Assembly (NCBI RefSeq): GCF_938015785.1
Contig: NZ_CALLWC010000022.1
Coordinates: forward strand, 1 to 9,304
Direction of reading: 5' to 3'
Length of the DNA stretch: 9,304 bases
DNA from: an uncultured Campylobacter sp.
Lineage (GTDB): Bacteria; Campylobacterota; Campylobacteria; Campylobacterales; Campylobacteraceae
Positions 1 to 6,488 of the stretch are shown piece after piece (positions within the stretch are counted from its first letter, which is position 1; each line of letters begins with the position of its first letter). Made by a program: the position numbers and the translations under genes. A model generated the notes under the pieces. That model ran no database searches and was not told the DNA's origin. It worked only from the letters and a program-made list of their open reading frames with translations.

Positions 1-662
1 TCTTGCTTATGAATTATATAAACCATATGAAATTTATCTTTAAGAATATCTAAACTAGACCTTCCTTTGCATATGAGTTCTCCATAATCAAATATAAAAG
101 CAGGAAATAATGTAAAATCTTTCAAATTTCCGCCTAAAATCAAATGAAAAATAAGTTTAAACAAACAATTTAAAAGTAAATAAATGACATAATAGGCGAT
201 AAGATAATGAACCATTTTTACTAATGCAACCATAAAAAATATAAGTAGATTAAAAACAATAATTCCAATTAGCGATGATGGTGTAAGCAGTCTAAAAGTC
301 CTTATGATAGGTTCTAAATCAACTAAATTTTTAACCCTTTTAACTTCGCCATTTATGATAAATTCGATTGTTTTATTTGTAAATTTAGTTTCGCATTTGT
401 TTTTGATGATATAATAATAAAATGTAGCGACGATATGCAAAACGCCAAGCCCAAAAAAAGCCCATAGAAAAATATTGCTAACATTGGCAATCCCCATATA
501 ATCAGCATAAACCAATAAAACAAGCACCGTTCCGCAATGAGAAAAAAAGAATAAATTTGAAAGAAAAAACTCATAGGGGTTTTTTATAACTATTGGATAT
601 TTATCATAATCTCTTTGTTGCTTGTTTTGATTGCTTGTTGTATTGGTATTATATTCTTGCAC
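1..662 (-). CDS. Unrecognised multi-pass membrane protein, tandem copy 1 (3' end beyond window)
   Basis: This frame is open from a GTG at 660-662 to the left edge, showing 220 residues with the C-terminus missing. The GTG is chosen because AAAGGA lies 5 bases upstream (668-673) and no ATG gives a comparable product. A short Asn/Gln-rich N-terminus leads into the motif RDYDKYPIVIKNPYEFFL (residues 17-34). Hydrophobic segments follow at about 35-56, 63-86 and a long stretch at about 131-176. Between them is a polar loop, residues 87-112, containing KCETKFTNKTIEFIINGEV. The visible part ends in KFHMVYIIHKQ. It is clearly homologous to the neighbouring gene at 760-1573, sharing the NPYEFF, KCETKF, FKLIFHLILGG and FHMVYIIHKQ blocks. 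It probably sits in the inner membrane. I do not recognise the family. An immunity-type role is only inferred from the toxin-like remnant upstream. The frame is intact, whereas its paralogue is broken. Confidence 0.7.
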   Translation of the reverse strand, partial: MQEYNTNTTSNQNKQQRDYDKYPIVIKNPYEFFLSNLFFFSHCGTVLVLLVYADYMGIANVSNIFLWAFFGLGVLHIVATFYYYIIKNKCETKFTNKTIEFIINGEVKRVKNLVDLEPIIRTFRLLTPSSLIGIIVFNLLIFFMVALVKMVHYLIAYYVIYLLLNCLFKLIFHLILGGNLKDFTLFPAFIFDYGELICKGRSSLDILKDKFHMVYIIHKQ

Positions 663-747
663 TATAATCCTTTGTAAATTTGAGATTAGCAACTATAGCA
701 TCATAAGCTTTATCTAGCTCAATTTTAGCAACACTTTCTCTACTCAT
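649..747 (-). CDS. Possible 32-residue small protein between the two membrane paralogues
   Basis: An ATG at 745-747, 12 bases after the stop of copy 2, opens a 32-codon frame (MSRESVAKIELDKAYDAI and onward) ending in TAA at 649-651. It overlaps the GTG start of copy 1 by about 14 bases, so translational coupling is possible. The peptide is hydrophilic, helix-prone and has no membrane segment. No good Shine-Dalgarno sequence precedes its ATG; upstream is A-rich with no GGAG or AGGA. It could be a leader peptide, a remnant of an older gene between the duplicated copies, or chance. I do not recognise it. Confidence 0.25.
   Translation of the reverse strand: MSRESVAKIELDKAYDAIVANLKFTKDYSARI
668..673 (-). 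promoter_or_regulatory. Ribosome binding site deciding the GTG start of copy 1
   Basis: On the minus strand AAAGGA is followed by five bases and then GTG at 660-662. The downstream frame is the one homologous to copy 2, so this site supports the GTG start. It lies inside a 32-codon small open frame. Confidence 0.6.
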
Positions 748-759
748 GTTTTTTCATTT

Positions 760-1573
760 TTAGGTTGAAAATTTCTTTTTCACCAAATTTAAATCTATAT
801 GTTTCTTATCAGAAAAATATTTTTGTAAATCTAAATAATCTTGCTTATGAATTATATAAACCATATGAAATTTTCCATTATATGGTCGCATATCAATTGT
901 AGCTAATCTCCACAAGCGACCACCAATATATTTCGGATAATCAAAAATAATAGCTGGATACAACGAAAAACCTTTCAATTCTCCGCCTAAAATCAAATGA
1001 AAAATAAGTTTAAATAAAAAATTTAAAAGAAACCAAAGTATATAATAGACCATTATTATAAAAACATACAGCAATGATTTTTCACTAATTGAAATTAAAA
1101 TAATCAAAAAAAAAGAGAAACAAATGAAAATATACTCCAAGAGAATACGAAAGCTTAAAATTTCTTGTAACAGGCCCTAAATCTATCAAATTTTTAACCC
1201 TTTTAACTTCCCCATTTATGATAAATTCTATCGTTTTATTTGTAAATTTGGTTTCGCATTTATTTTTGATAATGTAGTAATAAAAGGCCCAAATAATATG
1301 TAAAATTACAAACACAAAAGGAAAATATAATAAAATTTTAATTTCTTTTTTGTGTATATTGTCCGTGTAATCAATACAGGCAGTTGATAAAATCACAAAC
1401 GCTCCTATAAAACAAAATAAATCCAAATTTTTAAGAAAGAATTCATAAGGATTTTTTATAACAATCGGTTCTTTATCGTAGTCTCTTTTATTGAAATCGT
1501 TTAAATTTGCGTTTTCATTTGAGTTTAAATCCCGTTTTTTAACATTTTTATTCCAGTTTTCAAAATTTTCCAA
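760..1573 (-). CDS. Unrecognised membrane protein, tandem copy 2, frameshifted at a 9-base A/T run (possibly phase-variable)
   Basis: The first frame starts at TTG (1571-1573), with AGGA six bases upstream at 1580-1583, and runs to a stop at 1085-1087. The second half is open in another frame down to TAA at 760-762. The frames meet at nine T (minus strand) at 1106-1114. With eight T they join into one protein of 270 residues that aligns with copy 1 throughout. N-terminal Asn/Lys-rich tail, then RDYDKEPIVIKNPYEFFL, hydrophobic segments at about 50-65 and 80-100, the KCETKFTNKTIEFIINGEV loop, further hydrophobic segments, and a polar C-terminus including FDYPKYIGGRLW and KFHMVYIIHKQDYL. As written, only a 162-residue product missing the second half would be made. 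Either this is an off-state of a contingency gene, a dead gene, or a sequence error. Function unknown. It lies directly downstream of a toxin-like pseudogene. Confidence 0.65.
1106..1114 (-). repeat. Nine-base A/T homopolymer at the frameshift
   Basis: The plus strand shows nine consecutive A (nine T in the coding strand) exactly where the two halves of the membrane gene change frame. Loss of one base restores a continuous frame matching the paralogue. At the corresponding place copy 1 has only a short T run interrupted by other bases, and its frame is open. Confidence 0.7.
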
Positions 1574-1579
1574 ATTCTA

Positions 1580-1583
1580 TCCT
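1580..1583 (-). promoter_or_regulatory. Ribosome binding site deciding the TTG start of copy 2
   Basis: AGGA (in GGAAGGA) on the minus strand lies six bases before TTG at 1571-1573. No in-frame ATG occurs before the conserved NPYEFF block, so TTG is the best supported start. Confidence 0.5.
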
Positions 1584-1603
1584 TCCGTTTTCTCTGCTTT
1601 TCT

Positions 1604-1641
1604 CGTCATTGTGGGTGAACTTTGCAAGCGAGCAATCTGCC
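1604..1641. repeat. Degenerate CGTCATTG/AGCAATCT interspersed repeat
   Basis: The plus strand reads CGTCATTG, then a TGAAC-TTTGCAAGCGAG middle, then GCAATCTGCCGACA. This resembles the widespread intergenic element of the form CGTCATTGCGAGCGAA...GCGAAGCAATCT seen in several bacterial phyla. It sits between the toxin-like remnant and the copy 2 start, in a stretch (1574-1746) where I find no gene. The family assignment is from memory of the consensus and is tentative. Confidence 0.4.
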
Positions 1642-1746
1642 GACAGCGAATGTTATAAAATCTCAGTCCTCTTCTCACCTTTGATTTGATTTCTTTTACG
1701 AATTCTATATCCACCTTACTTAAGCAGTTATAAATTCCTTAGCCTC

Positions 1747-2189
1747 TTATACGCCGCTAAAATTTCTAGCATCTATAATCTATATATTCCCCGTGAGTCT
1801 TTAGCCGCTTCACTTACTCCAAGCCCATTCGTAGATCAGCTCATTGATAAGAGCAACCTTAGAGCCTTGCTTTACGGTATTAGAATTCTCATCTATCGTT
1901 ATCTCTTTTATAGTTTAGATCGATGCTTTTGATATTATTATCCGCAAGCGAGTCCAACTCTCCTTCGTCGGTAATGCCGTTAGAATTCGTACCTTTCCAA
2001 ATTTTAAGCTTATTAAATATCTCGTCCTTTTCATCTATTACGTTGTCGCCATTTAGATCATAGGCCCTTTAAAGCTTCATAGCCGTTGGTCGCTTTTTTA
2101 TCGGTATATCCGTAAACGGTATTTAAAATAGTATGATTTCCAAATAGCTCATTTCCATTATCTATTTTACCGGACACCATCCCCCTATC
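1747..2189 (-). pseudogene. Decayed fragment of a large secreted calcium-binding (hemolysin/RTX-like) protein
   Basis: Reading the minus strand gives consecutive pieces of one protein in shifting frames. The first contains DNGNELFGNHTIL and ATNGYEALKGL. The second contains DLNGDNVIDEKDEIF, an EF-hand-like Asp/Asn loop, then KLKIWKGTNSNGITDEGEL and SIDLNYK. The third contains EITIDENSNTVKQGSKVAL and INELIYEWA. The fourth contains GVSEAAKDSRGIY, followed in another frame by IDARNF. Removing one extra base at each of 2060, 1906-1909 and 1821-1822 joins the first four pieces without gaps. The ELFGN, EF-hand, KLKIW and SRG...IDAR order is what I know from large type I-secreted, calcium-binding hemolysin-type proteins. 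Both ends are missing: upstream sequence to 2220 shows no continuation I can identify, and no secretion or RTX nonapeptide repeats are visible. The fragment is almost certainly not expressed as a functional protein. Confidence 0.7.
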
Positions 2190-2657
2190 CCTCAAACAGA
2201 TCAAAATTTTATCTGCAAACTGCCTAAATTTTAAAACTCAGCTTTTTGCAATGGGCGATTTAGAATTTTAGAAAAAGCGGGGGGCGGAAGCGAGGATAAA
2301 ATTTATCCGCGTTGTGCAAATTTTACGTAGCAGCATTCGCGCAAAAGCGGAAAGCAAAAGTAAAATTTAACGGATAGCGCCTTCTTTGTGTGCTTAAGCA
2401 ATACGATTTGCGCTAATAATTTTCCCGCGATACTACACAATCTTGGTCGTCCGCATTAAACCATCACCATTTTTGCGTAGTCTTATTTTACGCAAGCATG
2501 CGATGAAATTTCAAAATTTCAAATTTTGCGCCGCGAATTACTAGCTATTGCCGCGCGATTATATTATTATGTATATGTATTTTAATTGTGGCAAAATTTA
2601 ACCCGAGTGATTCTAATATTTTGGTCAAAGCGCCGTATTAAATTTAAAATTTATCTC
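2190..2657. other. Gene-free stretch between the glycan operon and the toxin-like remnant
   Basis: I see no convincing open frame, RNA gene or insertion-sequence end here. It contains a G-rich run near 2279-2290, a perfect 7-base inverted repeat (2473-2495), and AAATTT-rich stretches at 2505-2530 and 2640-2657. It may hold eroded remains of the missing 5' part of the secreted-protein gene, but nothing is readable. Confidence 0.6.
2473..2495. repeat. Inverted repeat TTGCGTA ... TACGCAA
   Basis: Seven-base perfect arms at 2473-2479 and 2489-2495 flank a 9-base spacer. There is no T run after it on either strand, so it is not a convincing intrinsic terminator. It could be a protein-binding site or chance. 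Confidence 0.3.
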
Positions 2658-2682
2658 AAAAAAGAACCTGACTTAAGGATTC
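2658..2682 (-). terminator. Probable rho-independent terminator of the glycan operon
   Basis: On the minus strand, nine bases after the TGA of the sugar transferase gene, GAATCCT (2682-2676) can pair with AGGTTC (2669-2664) with one bulged T around the loop TAAGTC. Six T follow directly (2663-2658). The stem is short and imperfect, but its position and T tract fit the end of a long operon. Confidence 0.55.
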
Positions 2683-2691
2683 AATAACCGA

Positions 2692-4002
2692 TCAGCTTGC
2701 CCCTTCACGTGCTAAAACGACTTTGAAGGTTTTTAAAATAATTACGATATCGTTCCATATTGACCAGTTTTTCATATACCACGTATCCATGCCGGCCCTG
2801 GTCGCAAAATCCACATCGCTGCGCCCGCTCACCTGCCAAAGCCCCGTAATGCCCGGCTTGACGGCCAGGATTAGATCTGCGTATTCGCCCATATCTTTGC
2901 GCTCGTATTGCGCGCACGGGCGAGGGCCTACGATGCTCATTTCACCCTTTAGGACGTTGATCAGCTGCGGAAGCTCATCTAGCGAGCTTCTGCGCAAAAA
3001 ATCGCCCAGCTTCGTAATGCGCGGATCGTGCTCGTATTTGTGATATTTTTCAAAATACTCCGCCTCTTGCGGATTTTGCTTTAGATACTGAGCTAAAATT
3101 TCGTCCCCGTTCTCTTTCATCGAGCGAAATTTCAGGCATCCAAACGGCTTGCCGCCAAATCCCATTCTTTGATGCGAAAAAAATATGCGTCCCTCCGGTT
3201 CTTTTAGCTTCATCATCAGCGCGATTACGCCGAAAATCGGCACCAGTAAAGGAAGCGCCAAAATGATAAGTGCCAAATCAAGCCCGCGTTTAAGCGCTAA
3301 ATTTAGAGGACTTTTCAGAGAATTTCGTATCGCAAAGAGGCTTGTGCGCGAGGCAAAGACGCTGTAAATATAGGTCTGCGTGAAGTCGTACGAACGCAGC
3401 ACCGGGGTAAATAAAATTTCTTTATTTTCCCTGATGTTGCTCTCGATGAGCTCGTTTAAAGCGCTCGCTTCGAGCCTGCTTCCGCCGATAAATAGTACGT
3501 CGTAATCCCTGCCTAGCGCTCTTACATACCCAAGATATGTGCTTCCTAAAACAGCGCTTTCAAACTCCTCGCCCTCACCTAAAATTTTCGCCCTCTTCTG
3601 CCATAGGCCAAATTTAAAAAGCCTCTTTTTCGTTACGAGCTTAAAAAGCGGCAAAACCACCGCCATAAAGGCGAAGCTCAAAATAAAGCTGGCACGCGAA
3701 AATTCGTAATTAACTTTGATTAAAGCAAGCAGCGCCAGGCTTAGCAAAAGCCCCAAGAAGCAGCTTTTTACTAAAATTCTACTCTCGTGCCAAAAATCAT
3801 ACCGCCTCGAATAGATCCCCTGATAGAAAAACAAAAATATCATTATGACGTAGGACGGCGCAAAGCCTTGATACCTGCCGACGTCCAGCAGCACGCTATC
3901 GCCGTAGAGCAAATTTTTAAGCACCACGGCAAGCCCGAAGCAAAGCCAGATGCCGAAAATATCGACCGCCAAGATTATCAAAATGCATAATTGCTTTTTC
4001 AT
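2692..4002 (-). CDS. Polyprenyl-phosphate sugar-1-phosphate transferase (WbaP/WcaJ type)
   Basis: The 436-residue inner-membrane enzyme should transfer a hexose-1-phosphate from a nucleotide sugar to undecaprenyl phosphate, starting glycan repeat-unit assembly. Hydrophobic helices lie at about 5-29, 48-63, 80-96 and 104-122. A soluble middle part (about 135-215) follows, then a membrane hairpin at 240-264. The catalytic domain has HQRMGFGGKPFGCLKFRSM (277-295), DPRITKLGDFLRRSSLDELP (326-345) with the Asp342-Glu343 dyad, MSIVGPRP (355-362), KPGITGLWQVSGRS (382-395) and NWSIWND (412-418). Length fits large WbaP-type members rather than small PglC. The ATG at 4000-4002 is preferred over one 16 codons upstream because AGGAG (4008-4012) stands five bases before it and family members start similarly. 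It begins one base after the manC stop and is the last gene before a terminator. Which sugar it transfers (galactose, glucose or other) cannot be told. Confidence 0.9.
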   Translation of the reverse strand: MKKQLCILIILAVDIFGIWLCFGLAVVLKNLLYGDSVLLDVGRYQGFAPSYVIMIFLFFYQGIYSRRYDFWHESRILVKSCFLGLLLSLALLALIKVNYEFSRASFILSFAFMAVVLPLFKLVTKKRLFKFGLWQKRAKILGEGEEFESAVLGSTYLGYVRALGRDYDVLFIGGSRLEASALNELIESNIRENKEILFTPVLRSYDFTQTYIYSVFASRTSLFAIRNSLKSPLNLALKRGLDLALIILALPLLVPIFGVIALMMKLKEPEGRIFFSHQRMGFGGKPFGCLKFRSMKENGDEILAQYLKQNPQEAEYFEKYHKYEHDPRITKLGDFLRRSSLDELPQLINVLKGEMSIVGPRPCAQYERKDMGEYADLILAVKPGITGLWQVSGRSDVDFATRAGMDTWYMKNWSIWNDIVIILKTFKVVLAREGAS

Positions 4003-4003
4003 C

Positions 4004-5371
4004 CTAGCTCCTATTAAAATCGTCTTGCAGGCGCACGATATCATCCTCACCAGTATAGCTGCCGACTTGAGCCTCGATTAGCACGACTGGGATTTTGCCT
4101 TCGTTTGCGAGGCGGTGGACCTCGCCCATCCTAATGAATGTCGATTCATTCTCGCGTAACAAGAAATTTCGCTCGCCCACAGTCACGGTCGCAGTGCCGC
4201 TAACGACGATCCAGTGCTCGTTGCGATGGTAGTGCTTCTGCAGCGATAGCCGCTTGCCGGGCTTAACGACGATGCGCTTGATCTTGTAGCCGCGCTCATC
4301 TTCGAGCACCGTGTAGCTGCCCCACGGGCGGTGCGTCGTTACGTGCACGCGCGCCAGATCGCTATCCTTCAGCCGCTCTACCACCTGCTTTACCTTTTGG
4401 GTAGAGCCTTTTTTGCATACGAGCAGGGCGTCCTTGGTATCGACGATAGCAAGATCCTCGACGTCTATGGCGGCTATCGTGCGACCCGACGAGCCGATGA
4501 TGAGATTGTTTTTAGAATTTAGAGTGATATTTTGCTCGCCAGCGGTGTTGCCGTTCGCGTCTTTAGGCAGTTCGGCGTCTAAACTATCGAAGCTTCCCAG
4601 ATCGCTCCAGCCGATATCTGCGGGCACGACTTTAGCAAGACTCGTGCGCTCCATAACCGCGTAGTCGATGCTATCTGCGGGGATCTCTTGCATATCGCCT
4701 AGTTTAATTCTAATCGGATTTTCCGCGTTAGAATTTTCATGCGCACGGACGCAGACTTCGTAAATTTCAGGGCTGTGCGCCTTTAGTTCGTCTAAAAATA
4801 CGCCCGCTTTAAACATAAACATGCCGCTGTTCCAGTAAAAATTCCCCGCCGCTATGTAGCTTTGCGCTGCCGCAAGCTCAGGCTTTTCGTGAAATTTCAA
4901 CACGTCCTCGCCGCTTGCTTCGATATAGCCGTAGCCCGTATTTGCATCCGCGGGCTTGATGCCGAACGTTACCAAAAACCCCTGTTTCGCAAGCTCGCGT
5001 GCGCACAAGACGCTGTTTTTATACGCCGCCTCATCTCTAATTAGATGATCGCTCGGCGTTACGAAAACGACCTCCTCGGCCTTTAAGCTCAAACACGCAA
5101 GCGCGATCGCAGGAGCCGTGTTTCTGCCGACGGGTTCGAGTAAAAATTTTACGCCGCGCGCGCCTAAAACCTCAAGCTGATCGAGCGCCAAAAAATACTG
5201 CTGCTCGTTCGAGACGACGAGCGTGCGCTCGCATAGCGGGGAGTTTCGCTCATAGCTCATCATAAAAAGCGAGCGATCGCTGAAGAGGCGCACGAACTGC
5301 TTCGGCATAAGCGTGCGGCTGATGGGCCACAGCCTCGTGCCGCTGCCGCCGCTTAGGATTATATTAGTCAT
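4004..5371 (-). CDS. manC: Mannose-1-phosphate guanylyltransferase / mannose-6-phosphate isomerase (type II, bifunctional)
   Basis: The 455-residue cytoplasmic enzyme makes GDP-mannose from mannose-1-phosphate and GTP and probably also interconverts fructose-6-phosphate and mannose-6-phosphate. The N-terminal nucleotidyltransferase domain has GGSGTRLWP (8-16), the PKQF lysine site (23-26), EPVGRNTAPA (79-88), VTPSDH (104-109), FHEKP (160-164), WNSGMF (180-185) and IGWSDLGS (253-260). A cupin-type isomerase domain follows with RPWGSY (348-353), KPGKRLSLQ (370-378), the metal-ligand segment HYHRNEHW (380-387), HRL (419-421) and GEDDIVR (441-447). Length is normal for the family (about 450-480). 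The start at 5369-5371 places GGSGTRLWP at the usual position, with AAGGA eight bases upstream. It overlaps the stop of the upstream glycosyltransferase by eight bases (ATGACTAA). No phosphomannomutase gene is visible here. Base composition is GC-rich compared with the right-hand genes. Confidence 0.93.
   Translation of the reverse strand: MTNIILSGGSGTRLWPISRTLMPKQFVRLFSDRSLFMMSYERNSPLCERTLVVSNEQQYFLALDQLEVLGARGVKFLLEPVGRNTAPAIALACLSLKAEEVVFVTPSDHLIRDEAAYKNSVLCARELAKQGFLVTFGIKPADANTGYGYIEASGEDVLKFHEKPELAAAQSYIAAGNFYWNSGMFMFKAGVFLDELKAHSPEIYEVCVRAHENSNAENPIRIKLGDMQEIPADSIDYAVMERTSLAKVVPADIGWSDLGSFDSLDAELPKDANGNTAGEQNITLNSKNNLIIGSSGRTIAAIDVEDLAIVDTKDALLVCKKGSTQKVKQVVERLKDSDLARVHVTTHRPWGSYTVLEDERGYKIKRIVVKPGKRLSLQKHYHRNEHWIVVSGTATVTVGERNFLLRENESTFIRMGEVHRLANEGKIPVVLIEAQVGSYTGEDDIVRLQDDFNRS
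4008..4012 (-). promoter_or_regulatory. Ribosome binding site deciding the sugar transferase start
   Basis: AGGAG lies five bases before ATG 4000-4002 and inside the last codons of manC. It fixes the shorter start and implies coupled translation of the two genes. Confidence 0.6.
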
Positions 5372-6488
5372 TTTGGCCGTCCTTAAATTCCTCATATTTT
5401 TTCTCGACGTAGCTTTTGATCTCGGCCTCAAAGCGCGCGCGCGAAAATTTTAAAGAATTTTCTCTGATTTTTGTAGGCTCAAATTTATCATAATTTTGCT
5501 CAAATTTAGCTACGGCGGCGAGCAGCTCCTTTACGTTTTGCTCCATAAAATACAGCCCGCTCTCGCCGTCAAGCACCGTCTCGCGGGCGCCGCCGCGCCC
5601 AAAGCAGATCACCGGCGTTCCGCATGCCTGCGCTTCCACCGGCGTAATGCCGAAATCCTCTTCGGCGGCAAAAACAAACGCCTTAGCCCGCCCCATGAGA
5701 TCCGCCATCATTTTGTCATCGGCAAAGCCCAAAAGCTCGACATTTTTACCCGCTTTTGATTTTATTTTCGCCATATCGGGCCCGTCGCCGATGACTAGCA
5801 GCTTTTTATCCGCCTGCGAAAACGCCTCTACGATAAGATCGATCTTTTTATACGGCACCATACGCGAGGCGGTGAGGTAGAACTCCTCTTTGGCTTCGCG
5901 CAGCGTAAATTTATCCACGTCTACGGGCGGATAGATGACGTCGCTGGGCTTGCCGTAGGTTTTTTTGATACGACGCGCGATGTAGCGGCTATTTGCGATG
6001 TAGTGATCCACACGGTTTGCAGTGCTCGCGTCCCAAAGCCTAATTTTATGTAAAAAATACTTCGCCAGCATGCCCTTTAGACCGCGATCCAGACCACTTT
6101 CGCGCAAGTACTGATGATACAGATCCCACGCGTAACGGATCGGCGTGTGCACATAAGCGATGTGGAGTTGATTTGAGTGCGTCAGCACCCCCTTTGCGAC
6201 CGCATGCGAGCTGGATAGCACGACGTCGTAGCCGCTTAGATCAAACTGCTCGATCGCAAGCGGAAATAGCGGCAGGTAGTTGCGGTATTTGTCCTTTGCG
6301 AATGGCAGCTTCTGAATAAAGCTCGTATGGACGCGCTTGCCTTTTAAAATTTTATCTCGGTCGGTACCCTTTAAAAAGTCAATGAGACTGTAAATTTCAA
6401 AATCATCCCAGATATTGGTAAAACTCTCGACGCATTTCTCCGCGCCCGCATAGGTGCTGAACCAATCGTGGATAAGGGCTTTTTTCAT
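5364..6488 (-). CDS. GT4-family glycosyltransferase, WbaZ-like (probable mannosyltransferase)
   Basis: The 374-residue GT-B enzyme probably adds a sugar from a nucleotide donor to the lipid-linked glycan on the cytoplasmic face of the membrane. The N-terminal Rossmann-type half begins ALIHDWFSTYAGAEKCVESF (4-23), with the acceptor-side glycine-rich loop, and includes AYVHTPIRYAWD (111-122), typical of WbaZ-type enzymes. The C-terminal donor half has YPPVDVDKF (186-194), ASRMVPYKKID (207-217), VIGDGPD (232-238) and the retaining GT4 EX7E signature with Glu277 and Glu285 in EEDFGITPVEAQACGTPVI (276-294). The neighbouring ManC makes GDP-mannose the likely donor, but that is inference from context. 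Start: ATG 6486-6488 with GGAGAG six bases upstream. It overlaps the upstream gene by ATGA and the downstream manC by eight bases. Confidence 0.88.
   Translation of the reverse strand: MKKALIHDWFSTYAGAEKCVESFTNIWDDFEIYSLIDFLKGTDRDKILKGKRVHTSFIQKLPFAKDKYRNYLPLFPLAIEQFDLSGYDVVLSSSHAVAKGVLTHSNQLHIAYVHTPIRYAWDLYHQYLRESGLDRGLKGMLAKYFLHKIRLWDASTANRVDHYIANSRYIARRIKKTYGKPSDVIYPPVDVDKFTLREAKEEFYLTASRMVPYKKIDLIVEAFSQADKKLLVIGDGPDMAKIKSKAGKNVELLGFADDKMMADLMGRAKAFVFAAEEDFGITPVEAQACGTPVICFGRGGARETVLDGESGLYFMEQNVKELLAAVAKFEQNYDKFEPTKIRENSLKFSRARFEAEIKSYVEKKYEEFKDGQND

Larger units (their letters stand above)
1..1486. repeat. Diverged tandem duplication of the membrane-protein gene
   Basis: Bases 1 to about 616 correspond to about 839 to 1486. 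Positions 1-35 are identical to 839-873, and 129-161 are identical to 982-1014. The block starting at 325 matches that starting at 1188 with about eight differences in roughly 95 bases by hand alignment. The offset grows from 838 to 872 across the copies, so several indels have accumulated. The best conserved parts encode the polar loop and the C-terminal block; the hydrophobic segments have diverged most. Confidence 0.85.

Noticed and set aside
353..574. 73-codon hydrophobic minus-strand frame
   Set aside because: It is a shifted reading of copy 1; the frame homologous to the paralogue runs through the same bases from GTG 662 without stops.
760..1140. Independent 126-residue gene starting at TTG 1140
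   Set aside because: The start lies within the conserved body of the family and no ribosome binding site is evident; it is better read as the second half of the frameshifted gene at 760-1573.
2473..2495. Hairpin as an intrinsic terminator
   Set aside because: The stem has no T run on either side and there is no gene end nearby.
2190..2657. Possible RNA gene, CRISPR or insertion-sequence end in the gene-free stretch
   Set aside because: No repeated spacer pattern, tRNA-like arms, transposase remnant or terminal inverted repeats with target duplication could be found by eye.
2723..3990. Plus-strand frames and one minus-strand frame inside the sugar transferase gene
   Set aside because: They lie opposite or out of frame with a well-supported enzyme and show no domains of their own.
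4003..4050. 16-codon N-terminal extension of the sugar transferase
   Set aside because: The extension is read from the manC 3' end in another frame; the strong AGGAG five bases before ATG 4002 and the family N-terminus favour the shorter start.
5372..5431. 20-codon N-terminal extension of ManC
   Set aside because: The family begins just before GGSGTRLWP, which the ATG at 5371 gives exactly, with AAGGA in place.
4331..5880. Several plus-strand frames of 60-87 codons opposite manC and the WbaZ-like gene
   Set aside because: These are antisense shadows typical of GC-richer coding sequence, without recognisable motifs or ribosome binding sites.
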